In this document: positions 57,330 to 64,000 of the stretch, in pieces | Numbering within the stretch: the stretch's first letter is position 1 | Layout: each line of letters opens with the position of its first letter | Program-made: the position numbers and the translations under genes | Assembly: GCF_004341445.1 (NCBI RefSeq) | Contig: NZ_SLXV01000001.1 | Coordinates: forward strand, 114,638 to 178,637 | Source: Baia soyae | GTDB lineage: Bacteria > Bacillota > Bacilli > Thermoactinomycetales > Thermoactinomycetaceae | Length of the DNA stretch: 64,000 nt | Direction of reading: 5' to 3' | The notes under the pieces: model-generated | The model's database searches: none | What the model was told of the DNA's origin: nothing | What the model saw: only the letters and a program-made list of their open reading frames with translations

Positions 57330-57486
57330 GGAGTTGAATGCAATCATTTGCAGTGATTTCACGTTTGGAGTACTTTCGTTCAAAATGCTCTCGTTCTTTT
57401 AATCCATCATCAAGATGCTTTGTTTCTAAAGCAACTAGATAACTCCCTAATTGCTTTTTTGCTTCGATTCGTGTTGGAAAGCACAA
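57316..57486 (-). other. Possible orphan C-terminal gene fragment
   Basis: A 56-codon minus-strand frame reads FPTRIEAKKQLGSYLVALE, then KHLDDGLKEREHFERKYSKRE, ending at 57316, inside the end of the tyrS fragment. The composition is protein-like, but there is no RBS or good start. It may be the end of a gene whose front was deleted. Family not recognised. Confidence 0.3.
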
Positions 57487-57510
57487 GTATTTTCATATTA
57501 CTATTTAAGC

Positions 57511-57545
57511 AAAAAGAGGGTAGTGAGTAAGCCACTCTTTTTTTA
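57511..57545 (+). terminator. Terminator-like hairpin
   Basis: AAAAAGAG / CTCTTTTT (57511-57518 and 57535-57542) with a T run of more than five. It ends the non-coding stretch after the tyrS fragment. Between 57330 and 57620 I see only this and the fragment on the minus strand. Confidence 0.6.
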
Positions 57546-57605
57546 CTTGTTCTGTTTATTGATTATTGTCTAAAATACGTATTTTTAGATTTTATTAGTA
57601 AGAAC

Positions 57606-57643
57606 GACATAGAAAAGGTGCTATTCTCTAAGGGTAGAACCTT
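57606..57643 (-). terminator. Hairpin at the end of the NUDIX gene
   Basis: AAGGTGCTA / TAGAACCTT (57615-57623 and 57635-57643), overlapping the NUDIX stop codon, with TTTTC following on the minus strand. The sequence GACATAGAAAAGGTGCTA repeats the left arm of the 56091 hairpin with one mismatch. Confidence 0.5.
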
Positions 57644-58181
57644 CATTTGTATATAAGCATAACAGCTGTTTTGTTGTAGGGAAGGCCAAGTGATCCCAAG
57701 GAATTTCATGGAAGGGGAAGAAATAGCCCTTTTGGCTTTCTATGTTGACCACAACTTCTTCATGAGTTGAGATCGCTTCATAAGCCAACTGGATTAGCCC
57801 CTCTGCTGGGAAGGAAAATGTGTCGATAATCTCTTTCACTTCAACAGTAAGTCCTGTTTCTTCTTCGATTTCATTGTTGATCGTTTCAAAAAGGTCTTGT
57901 CCTCGTTCCACATGTCCACCCGGAAATGCCCATAGGCCCTTTCCGGGTTCTTCATTTCGCTGTAATAAAAGAACTTTACTTCGATCCCTATTTAATACAA
58001 CTGCCACTACAGCGAGCTTTGGATCTAAATAGAAGACAAATTGACAGTTATGGCACAGAAGCTGTGGTTGGTTCGGGATATGTAGGTCTTCTAACGAAAA
58101 AAGATGCCCACATCGAGGGCAGTACTTTAAATCATCTTTGGTATATCGCCACTGGTATTGGAAGTAAAGTTCCTTGTTCAT
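57621..58181 (-). CDS. NUDIX hydrolase with N-terminal zinc ribbon
   Basis: 186 residues. The N-terminal zinc ribbon has two CxxC pairs (CPRCGH and CHNC). A NUDIX domain follows with the box GGHVERGQDLFETINNEIEE and ETGL. The metal-binding NEIEEE part is intact, but the first conserved Glu is Gln (GQ) and the Arg before the Glu is Asn. The fold resembles NudC-like and ADP-ribose pyrophosphatases; the substrate is unknown. RBS AAGGGGATG. Probably cotranscribed with the YdcF gene. Confidence 0.85.
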   Translation of the reverse strand: MNKELYFQYQWRYTKDDLKYCPRCGHLFSLEDLHIPNQPQLLCHNCQFVFYLDPKLAVVAVVLNRDRSKVLLLQRNEEPGKGLWAFPGGHVERGQDLFETINNEIEEETGLTVEVKEIIDTFSFPAEGLIQLAYEAISTHEEVVVNIESQKGYFFPFHEIPWDHLAFPTTKQLLCLYTNEGSTLRE

Positions 58182-58196
58182 ATTTCATCCCCTTTA

Positions 58197-58910
58197 CTAC
58201 AAAAGATCCCCTTTTTCTCGGTAGATTTTAATTCTCGATACTTCACTACTTACTAAATTACGATATTCCTTCGATAAAAACCAAGTTGCTGGATGCCATT
58301 CCCCCGTGTCTGCATAGAAGTTAGTGATTTCGATTCCATGTGACTGAAAGACTTTTGCGAAAGTGAGATAGGTACGTAGCTGATGGAATGGAGAGGTGAC
58401 GAGAATAATCCGAGATAAATGATGCTTTTTTAGCAAATCAAGAACATATTCGGCATTTTCGCGAGTATGCAAAGATTCATCTTCAACTAGAATGGCTTCA
58501 GGAGGAAGACCCATATCCAATGCTTCACGACGTAGATAGCTAGCCGCTAAATTCCGGTCCCATGTTTTAGCCGCATTGGGGATATCTTTTTCCTGAATAC
58601 GTCCATCCCAAGCCGCCTTTTGAAGCTCCTCGAGCGGAATTAAATCTGCTGCTTTTGTATCTACTTTCACACTAAACTTACCGCTACAAACAAGAAAGGG
58701 GGCCCATCCTTGGTGATATAGATTGACAGCAGTACGAAGTTTGCCATCTAGAAATCGGATGTCGCCCCGTGTGCCTGCCAGCACAACAATAGCATCTGCT
58801 TTATGTAGACGATCTCGCAGTGCAAATTTCTTGCCCTTTATGTAGAAGACGAACCAAATGATTAGCAGAAATAGCAATGTGAAACTGGTAAGAAGCAGTA
58901 CTGTTTTCAT
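58197..58910 (-). CDS. YdcF/SanA-family (DUF218) membrane-anchored protein
   Basis: 237 residues: an N-terminal membrane helix (LLLTSFTLLFLLIIWFVFYI) and a DUF218 domain with DAIVVLAGTRGD, LVCSGK, LVEDESLHTRENAEYVLDLL and ILVTSPFHQLRTY. Members of the family act on envelope or undecaprenyl-related intermediates in other bacteria, but the reaction is not settled. RBS GGAGTG overlaps the end of the next upstream gene. Confidence 0.88.
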   Translation of the reverse strand: MKTVLLLTSFTLLFLLIIWFVFYIKGKKFALRDRLHKADAIVVLAGTRGDIRFLDGKLRTAVNLYHQGWAPFLVCSGKFSVKVDTKAADLIPLEELQKAAWDGRIQEKDIPNAAKTWDRNLAASYLRREALDMGLPPEAILVEDESLHTRENAEYVLDLLKKHHLSRIILVTSPFHQLRTYLTFAKVFQSHGIEITNFYADTGEWHPATWFLSKEYRNLVSSEVSRIKIYREKGDLL

Positions 58911-58912
58911 TT

Positions 58913-59140
58913 CTACTCACACTCCATAAGTATGCGACTCAGATCAGTGACACACCGATCTTTTCTCCATTTAGATTGAACTAAGGTTCCATGCAATACC
59001 TTTACTCTACTTATGATTTTATTCGATCCAGCAGACTGTGCAAGTATAAAAGCATTATGTGCATTGTGAGTACAGGCATCAAGGACGTGTTGACTCCAGC
59101 CTATTTTTAGCCTTGCCGCGCGTAGTAAATGATTTTTCAC
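58913..59140 (-). CDS. Small protein of unknown function
   Basis: 75 residues from a GTG with a very good RBS (AAAGGAGGAA). Sequence features: LRAARLKIGWSQHVLDACTH, NAHNAFILAQSAGSN. No membrane segment. It ends two bases before the YdcF start, so it is the first gene of a three-gene minus-strand unit. I do not recognise the family. Confidence 0.55.
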   Translation of the reverse strand: MKNHLLRAARLKIGWSQHVLDACTHNAHNAFILAQSAGSNKIISRVKVLHGTLVQSKWRKDRCVTDLSRILMECE

Positions 59141-59265
59141 TATGTTCCTCCTTTATTTTGTGGCTAAGATACCTCACACAATGAAGGATAATTGACGGGG
59201 TTCATGAAGGATTTAAAGCGCAATATTAGTTTATAATTATCCTTAGAACAAAACGGTAAGCTACC

Positions 59266-59341
59266 ACTTCACAAGTGAAAATAATTATACACTTTTAGTC
59301 TAACTTTTTTAAATATTATAACAAAATTACACTTGTGAAGT
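59266..59341. promoter_or_regulatory. 12-bp inverted repeat flanking an AT-rich divergent promoter region
   Basis: ACTTCACAAGTG (59266-59277) and CACTTGTGAAGT (59330-59341) are exact complements separated by 52 AT-rich bases. Each half also has internal symmetry (TTCAC/GTGAA). The AT-rich centre contains TATAAT on the minus strand and TATAC on the plus strand. It lies between the minus-strand small gene and the plus-strand ABC-exporter remnant and may be a paired operator. Confidence 0.5.
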
Positions 59342-59429
59342 ATTGGAAGGGCAATAGGGTAGAGGCTTTTGTCATGCTTTGTGGAAGTATCAGTTAGGCT
59401 GTATATTCTAAAAAAAGTGAGGGGTTAGC

Positions 59430-60488
59430 ATGAATAAAATTGATCAAGCATTGCAACAAGTAGACTACTACTACTTCGTAGGAAGATGGCCGTGCTCTCT
59501 TTGATTATGGTCCCGTTTTTGTTTACTATTTCGAAGCGTGTTTCTGCAAAAGTAAATGTACTATCTGGGCAAGTCATGTCTATGCAGAGGGATATGCAGG
59601 CAGATACAACGGAACTCGTAATGGGCTTAAAAACAGTTCAGTCTATGCGCCAAGAAGAGAGGGAGATAGAGAAGCATAGAGACCGGGTGCAGAAATATCG
59701 CAAGTTGAGAAATCACGTTTTTTATCTAGGGAATGCGGGAGAGTTTATCGTGAATAGTCAGAAGTATGTAGGGCTTGGGATTTTATTGTCCTACGGTACG
59801 TATCTCGTTTTTCAAGGAAATCTTACGATGGGAACGTTGTTAGCTTTTACGATCTACTATCCTCAGCTCTTTGGAAACTTAGAAAAGATTCAATTTGCGG
59901 TTATTAAAACGCAAGAAATCATGCCTAATGCAATTAATTGATGAAATCCTAGATTATGAAGAGAGGGATGTAGATTCGGGAAAACCAGTAAACGAGGTGA
60001 AAGGGGCTATTGTGCTGGAGCGAGTATCCTTCTCTTATGAGAAAGATCGCGGGAAATTGAACAAAATGGATATGAAGATCGATTCAGGGCAGTTTATCGG
60101 CATCGTGGGTCCGTCGGGTGAGTCGCTACCAGACAAATGGGATACGATCATTGGGGAACGTGGTGTTCGTATTTCTGGAGGGGAGAAACAGCGGATTGGG
60201 ATTGCTCGGGCATTGTTACAAAATCCGAAGATTCTTTTGATGGACGAGCCTACTTCTGTTTTGGATGCACAGACGGAACAACTTTTAAGCCAATATTTGC
60301 TTGACTTCTTTCAAGGGGGAACGGTGATTGTCGTAGCGCATCGATTATCGAGCATTCAGGATGCGGATTGGATCTTTGTAGTGAATGAAGGAAGGGTTGC
60401 AGAAAAAGGGGTACACGATGAATTGATAAAAAAGAAAGGGATTTATTCCGGATTGGTTCTTGATCAGCAGTTAAAAGAGAATCTGTAA
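59430..60488 (+). pseudogene. Eroded ABC exporter (permease-ATPase fusion)
   Basis: An intact RBS (GAGGGG) and ATG at 59430 open a frame that stops after 24 codons. From 59486 a second frame encodes only the late part of a type IV exporter permease (LSLIMVPFLFTISKRV to GTLLAFTIYYPQLFGNLEKI). A frameshift near 59935 leads to the nucleotide-binding domain. There Walker A (GIVGPSGES) runs straight into LPDKWDTIIGERGVRISGG, so the segment between Walker A and the signature motif is deleted, together with the Lys-Ser/Thr of Walker A. Walker B (ILLMDEPTS) and the His switch remain. Not functional. Confidence 0.85.
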
Positions 60489-60650
60489 TTTGGGCTAGTG
60501 GAAATTCATCGCTCAGTTGCTGGTTATTCCTGTAAAGACAAGGTTTTCAACAAATAGATGGGTATTTTTTTGCCAAGATATCTGTGCACTAAATAAGGTG
60601 GACTAAAATATATTGAAAACGGGAGTAGATTTCGTCAGGAGGTGAGTAAT

Positions 60651-61523
60651 ATGTCTTATCCCAATATACCGAATGTAAGCCCTAATATTACTGTGACTCG
60701 AGACGATGCGATTAATTTACTTCTATCTTCGATTGCTCTAGAAGAACTGGGTTTGAGTCATATTATTAATGCAGAAGGAGAGAAATTACAGTACGTACTT
60801 GGGACACTTCCCGGTATTTCGTCAGCGCTAAATCCCACGCTTACGGATCTTTTAGTGATCAATGAAAGTGTTCGGGATACCATTAACGTGATAGCTAAGA
60901 AAGAATGGATCTTGAACGAGAAGTTAGAAAATGTCTTAGAGAATGTCGGTGGTTCCCTGAATGTAGGACCACCAGGACCTCCGGGTCCGCAAGGACCATT
61001 TGGTCCACAAGGACCATTTGGTCCACAAGGCCCGCAAGGTCCGCAAGGCCCACAAGGTCCGCAAGGAAATACGGGTCCTACTGGCTCTTTCTCTACGGTT
61101 TTTGCGAATGGGATTAGTGCTATTGTTCCAGTGTATCCTCAGAATGTTAATACTCCCGTTACATGGGTTACTGTTAATTCTGTTGGAACCGGTATTGCGA
61201 TCGCAACGGGTGCTGCCCCGATTACTCTCGACGCTGGACATAGTTATTTAGTTTCAGCTTCGATGGCTGGGCGCTCTATTGGCGGGAACGATGATTTTGG
61301 ATTTTTTGAATTGTATTTGAATGGAACTCTCATTCCAACTGCACAGTCCATTATTTATAGTAGTGGTCAAAATGCTGATGGTTCTCTTCAGGTAGCATTT
61401 CCTGTTGTTGGTGCGCCTGCTGCTCTTACAGCACAAGTAAATCTCACCGATCCTGTAGGCTCATCGGGTCCTATTGAGGTAGAGGGTGCTTTAGCAAGTA
61501 TTTCAGTCGTGCAAATAAATTAA
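60651..61523 (+). CDS. Short collagen-like (exosporium-type) protein
   Basis: 290 residues from ATG 60651 (RBS AGGAGGTGA, 6 bases away; GTG 60642 lies within the RBS). The N-terminal domain is nearly the same as in the 893-residue protein at 39927 ([36 protein letters not shown]). It is followed by a short collagen segment of Gly-Pro-Pro/Gly-Pro-Gln triplets and a C-terminal beta-rich head of about 135 residues ([14 protein letters not shown] on). Probably a spore-surface protein that uses the shared N-terminus for anchoring; this is inference. Confidence 0.88.
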   Translation: MSYPNIPNVSPNITVTRDDAINLLLSSIALEELGLSHIINAEGEKLQYVLGTLPGISSALNPTLTDLLVINESVRDTINVIAKKEWILNEKLENVLENVGGSLNVGPPGPPGPQGPFGPQGPFGPQGPQGPQGPQGPQGNTGPTGSFSTVFANGISAIVPVYPQNVNTPVTWVTVNSVGTGIAIATGAAPITLDAGHSYLVSASMAGRSIGGNDDFGFFELYLNGTLIPTAQSIIYSSGQNADGSLQVAFPVVGAPAALTAQVNLTDPVGSSGPIEVEGALASISVVQIN

Positions 61524-61556
61524 AGGGATCCCTTCGTAAAAGAAGGGTCCTTTTTT
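61522..61556 (+). terminator. Terminator of the short collagen-like gene
   Basis: AAAGGGATCCCTTC / GAAGGGTCCTTTTTT imperfect stem with a T run, starting at the stop codon. Confidence 0.75.
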
Positions 61557-61640
61557 CTTTATTTAGAAGGATTTTATCGTACATAGATAGAATAAACAAA
61601 ATGTAAAAATATTTAAAATTTATCTATTTAGGGAGGAATT

Positions 61641-63032
61641 ATGTTGAAGAAGGCGATCCGCAATACAGCCATGGGGTTAATGCTTTCGATCCCGTTGGTC
61701 TTTACTACTGCGTTTGCTTCGAGTGTTCCTGTGCAAGACAAGGGGCATGCTAAACCACGGGTATCTGAGGAGCGAATTTATCGTGATATTGCTTGGATGG
61801 CAAGCAAAGATGATGCTCGGATGGCGGGAACTCCAGGAGAACATCAAGCAGCGAAGGTGATCGCACAGCGCTTTAAAAAATTAGGCTTTGATGTAAAGAT
61901 GCAGAGATTTCCATTTACCCGCTTTGAGAGTCATGGGGCAGCATTAACGGTGAGTCAACCTGAAAATAAATCGTTTGAGACGGCTCCTTTAACCTATTCT
62001 CCGAGTACACCAGCTCAAGGGCTGAGTGCAGATTTAGTATATGCTGGGTTGGGTGCAGAGAGTGATTTTGCTTCTGTGGATGTAAAAGGGAAGATTGCTC
62101 TGATCAAGCGCGGAACGCTCACTTTCTACGATAAAACTCAAAATGCAGCGAAAGCAGGAGCGATTGGAGTCGTAATCTTTAATAACACCACAGGTAAGTT
62201 AGGTGGAACGCTTGGACAGCAGACAAGCATTCCTGCGATCGGTTTGACAGATACAGATGGTGCGCTTCTCGTCAATATGTTAAGTGGTGGACAAAAGGTA
62301 ACGACCACGATGAAAGCAGACACGGAGGTTGTTAATACGTACTCACAAAATGTGATCGGTACGTATAAAGCGAAAAATGCGAGAAAAGCAAAGACGCTTG
62401 TAGTGGGTGCACACTATGATGGAGTGGACTCAGCAGCGGCCAATGATAATGCTTCTGGAACAGCGACGATGTTAGAAGTAGCACGTCTTGCTTCTCAAAA
62501 GAAGCTTGATATGAATGTGAGATTTATTGCGTTTGGTGCGGAAGAAGCAGGACTAGTTGGATCTGAGTTTTATGCGAAATCGTTAAAGCCAGAGGAAGCA
62601 GCGAATATTTCTGCTATGGTCAACATGGATATGGTTGGAGTTGGCGATCAGCTGGGTGTGATGACCGCCTCTGCAAATGCGCAATCTTTTGTGGCGGATT
62701 TGGCAGTAGAGAAAGCAGAAGAGTTACAAATTACGCCAAACAGAGGGTTTTCCACACGAAGCGATCATGCTTCTTTTGAACCACTCGGCATTCCGGTAGC
62801 TTTCTTAAATGTAGGGGAAGATCCAAACTACCACAGTGACCAAGATACTTTGGATAAAATCCAAAAGCCGAATCTGAAGAATGTGGGAACAATTGTCACG
62901 AACTTAGTTCTCGATATCGCAGATAACAATTCTGGCGCACCAGCACCAGCTAAAAGGCTGATCCAACCTTCGAAAGAAATCCAAGTGAAACAGGCTCATC
63001 ACGATCACGGGATTTACTTGTTAACGAAATAA
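61641..63032 (+). CDS. Secreted M28-family aminopeptidase with PA domain
   Basis: 463 residues. Signal peptide MLKKAIRNTAMGLMLSIPLV, cleaved near AFAS. An inserted protease-associated domain lies in the first half (KIALIKRGTLTFYDKTQNAA). The M28 zinc site is complete: VGAHYDGVDS (His), ANDNASGTA (Asp), FGAEEAGLVGS (Glu), NMDMVG (Asp) and YHSDQDT (His). It resembles Bacillus YwaD, a leucyl/lysyl aminopeptidase. RBS GGGAGGA. Single gene with its own terminator. Confidence 0.93.
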   Translation: MLKKAIRNTAMGLMLSIPLVFTTAFASSVPVQDKGHAKPRVSEERIYRDIAWMASKDDARMAGTPGEHQAAKVIAQRFKKLGFDVKMQRFPFTRFESHGAALTVSQPENKSFETAPLTYSPSTPAQGLSADLVYAGLGAESDFASVDVKGKIALIKRGTLTFYDKTQNAAKAGAIGVVIFNNTTGKLGGTLGQQTSIPAIGLTDTDGALLVNMLSGGQKVTTTMKADTEVVNTYSQNVIGTYKAKNARKAKTLVVGAHYDGVDSAAANDNASGTATMLEVARLASQKKLDMNVRFIAFGAEEAGLVGSEFYAKSLKPEEAANISAMVNMDMVGVGDQLGVMTASANAQSFVADLAVEKAEELQITPNRGFSTRSDHASFEPLGIPVAFLNVGEDPNYHSDQDTLDKIQKPNLKNVGTIVTNLVLDIADNNSGAPAPAKRLIQPSKEIQVKQAHHDHGIYLLTK

Positions 63033-63044
63033 GCTGAGATGGAT

Positions 63045-63084
63045 AAAAGCATCAGATTCTAGATGAGTCTGATGCTTTTGTTGT
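63045..63084 (+). terminator. Terminator of the M28 aminopeptidase gene
   Basis: AAAAGCATCAGA / TCTGATGCTTTT (63045-63056 and 63068-63079), perfect 12-bp stem. Confidence 0.8.
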
Positions 63085-63220
63085 TATGTGAAATATAAAT
63101 TTTTATATATAAAATTAAGATAATTAATTGTTCCATGAATCATCTTTTGATACAATGAGGTTGAGAAAAGGTAATACCTTTAGATAATTCAATATAGATG
63201 CTTGTGGGGTTGAGAAGAAG

Positions 63221-63973
63221 ATGCAATTTGGTACAGATATAGAGGATCAGCATCCCTTTTTTTCGGAAGTTCGCCCAGGGCGTGGTTTTGAAGATATAGC
63301 GATGCAGATTAAGGAAGCGATTTTGCAAGGGCATCTAAAAGATGGGGACCGTCTGCCAAATGAGAGAGAACTCGGTAGTCTCTTTGGAGTGAGCCGTCCT
63401 ACTTTACGGGAAGCCATTCGCTCATTAGAAGCGATTGGAGTGGTAGAGGTGCGCCGTGGGGTTTATGGCGGTATTTTTGTTGCGGAGCCTAAACCAGATC
63501 ATGTAGGAAAAGCACTTGCGGCATTGCTTCGTTTTCGTGGTGCTACGATTAGCGAATTAGTAGAGTTTAGGCAAACTTTTGAAGCGGAAACGGCATATTG
63601 GGCCGCACAACGAGCCACAAAAGAACAAATAGAACAATTGGTGATCATTGCAAATAAAATCAAGGACGTGGCGCATTCAAGTAAGGTGCCATGGGAGAAG
63701 TTTATTGAACTAGATTTGGCCTTCCACGAAGAAGTGGCCCAAGCTTCACATAATCAGATTCGGGTTGCGATCATGCTGGCAATTCACGGTGTACTTCGTA
63801 AAACTTCTTTAATGCTAGAAAAGATTGATGATGTGGCTTGGCGGGAACAGCAGGCAGCAGATTTGATGGAGATTGCCGAGGCGATCGGTGAGGGGAATCC
63901 TGAATGTGCGCCCGGCATGGGCGTAGTCTATAGGGTGAAAGTCCCGAATGGTGAAGGTAGCAGTAGCCATTAG
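63221..63973 (+). CDS. GntR/FadR-type regulator, 3' end interrupted by a group II intron
   Basis: The protein has an N-terminal GntR winged HTH (GDRLPNERELGSLFGVSRPT, about 43-62) and an FCD ligand-binding domain (VEFRQTFEAETAYWAA, ELDLAFHEEVAQAS with metal-type His/Asp positions). The family usually ends in a helix such as GNPEEARRLMxxH. Here the frame leaves it after EAIGEGNPE and reads CAPGMGVVYRVKVPNGEG, which is translated intron sequence. The true coding part therefore stops near 63905 and the remaining exon lies beyond the window. Natural length is about 235-245 residues. Confidence 0.8.
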   Translation: MQFGTDIEDQHPFFSEVRPGRGFEDIAMQIKEAILQGHLKDGDRLPNERELGSLFGVSRPTLREAIRSLEAIGVVEVRRGVYGGIFVAEPKPDHVGKALAALLRFRGATISELVEFRQTFEAETAYWAAQRATKEQIEQLVIIANKIKDVAHSSKVPWEKFIELDLAFHEEVAQASHNQIRVAIMLAIHGVLRKTSLMLEKIDDVAWREQQAADLMEIAEAIGEGNPECAPGMGVVYRVKVPNGEGSSSH

Positions 63974-64000
63974 CTTAAGGCAAGGGTGTCCACCGTGAGG
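63906..64000 (+). mobile_element. Group II intron, 5' end (continues beyond the window)
   Basis: From 63906 the sequence begins GTGCG, the group II intron 5' consensus, and goes on with domain I blocks known from bacterial introns: CCCGGCATGGGCGTAGTCTA, TAGGGTGAAAGTCCCGAA, GTAGCCATTAGCTTAAGGCA and AGGGTGTCCACCGTGAGG. Insertion is in the sense orientation of the regulator gene, so splicing could restore the message. The reverse-transcriptase ORF and domains II-VI would lie to the right. Confidence 0.85.

Overview
The window reads as the chromosome of a Gram-positive, probably spore-forming member of the Bacillales. The order smc-ftsY-ylxM-ffh-rpsP-rimM-trmD-rplS-lepB-rbgA-rnhB and the bkd operon behind a sigma-54 activator are Bacillus-like, GTG and TTG starts are common, and two exosporium-type collagen-like proteins are present. 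A Thermoactinomycetaceae-type lineage would fit, but that is a guess from style and not a demonstrated placement.

Layout. 1-9.6 kb: housekeeping block for chromosome structure, protein targeting, ribosome and tRNA maturation, and signal peptidase, ending in yraN and a perfect 17-bp-stem bidirectional terminator. 9.6-15.7 kb: accessory genes, namely a SufR-like regulator, a VOC protein, a QueA-like paralogue and an SDR on the minus strand, then a glycosyltransferase / DegT aminotransferase / methyltransferase set on the plus strand. 15.8-20 kb: comM, a small unknown gene, a SodF-type superoxide dismutase, a TylF-type methyltransferase and yqzF. 20.2-30.4 kb: bkdR and the seven-gene branched-chain keto-acid operon (ptb-bcd-buk-lpdV-bkdAA-bkdAB-bkdB) behind a clear sigma-54 promoter, followed by lipB. 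Between bkdB and lipB lie two inverted, diverged copies of a structured palindromic element that I cannot assign to a known family. 32.4-36.5 kb: methylmalonyl-CoA mutase (split large subunit and B12 domain), epimerase and biotin-dependent carboxylase beta subunit. These could carry propionyl-CoA from Val/Ile breakdown to succinyl-CoA. 36.6-43.8 kb: accessory island (BceB-type permease without its ATPase, TM2 protein, nonsense-disrupted FkbM methyltransferase, 893-aa collagen-like protein, esterase). 43.8-46.3 kb: yqjE peptidase and nupC. 46.4-52.5 kb: c-di-AMP (ydaO-type) riboswitch, a small membrane ORF and kdpFABC with a kinase-less KdpD.

52.5-64 kb is accessory and partly decayed: a 5' tRNA-Ala remnant, a secreted protein, a VanZ-like protein, a MerR regulator/SDR pair with matched 19-bp-spacer promoters, several broken genes (frameshifted small gene, truncated tyrosyl-tRNA synthetase, duplicated start of a YdcF gene, eroded ABC exporter), a second collagen-like protein and a secreted M28 aminopeptidase. 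The window ends in a GntR/FadR regulator gene whose 3' end is interrupted by the 5' end of a group II intron.

The best candidates for something undescribed are the paired structured elements at 30.5-31.0 kb, whose stems differ between copies while pairing is kept and whose loops are conserved. After these come the group II intron insertion, the tRNA remnant and the decayed-gene block at 56.6-57.6 kb.
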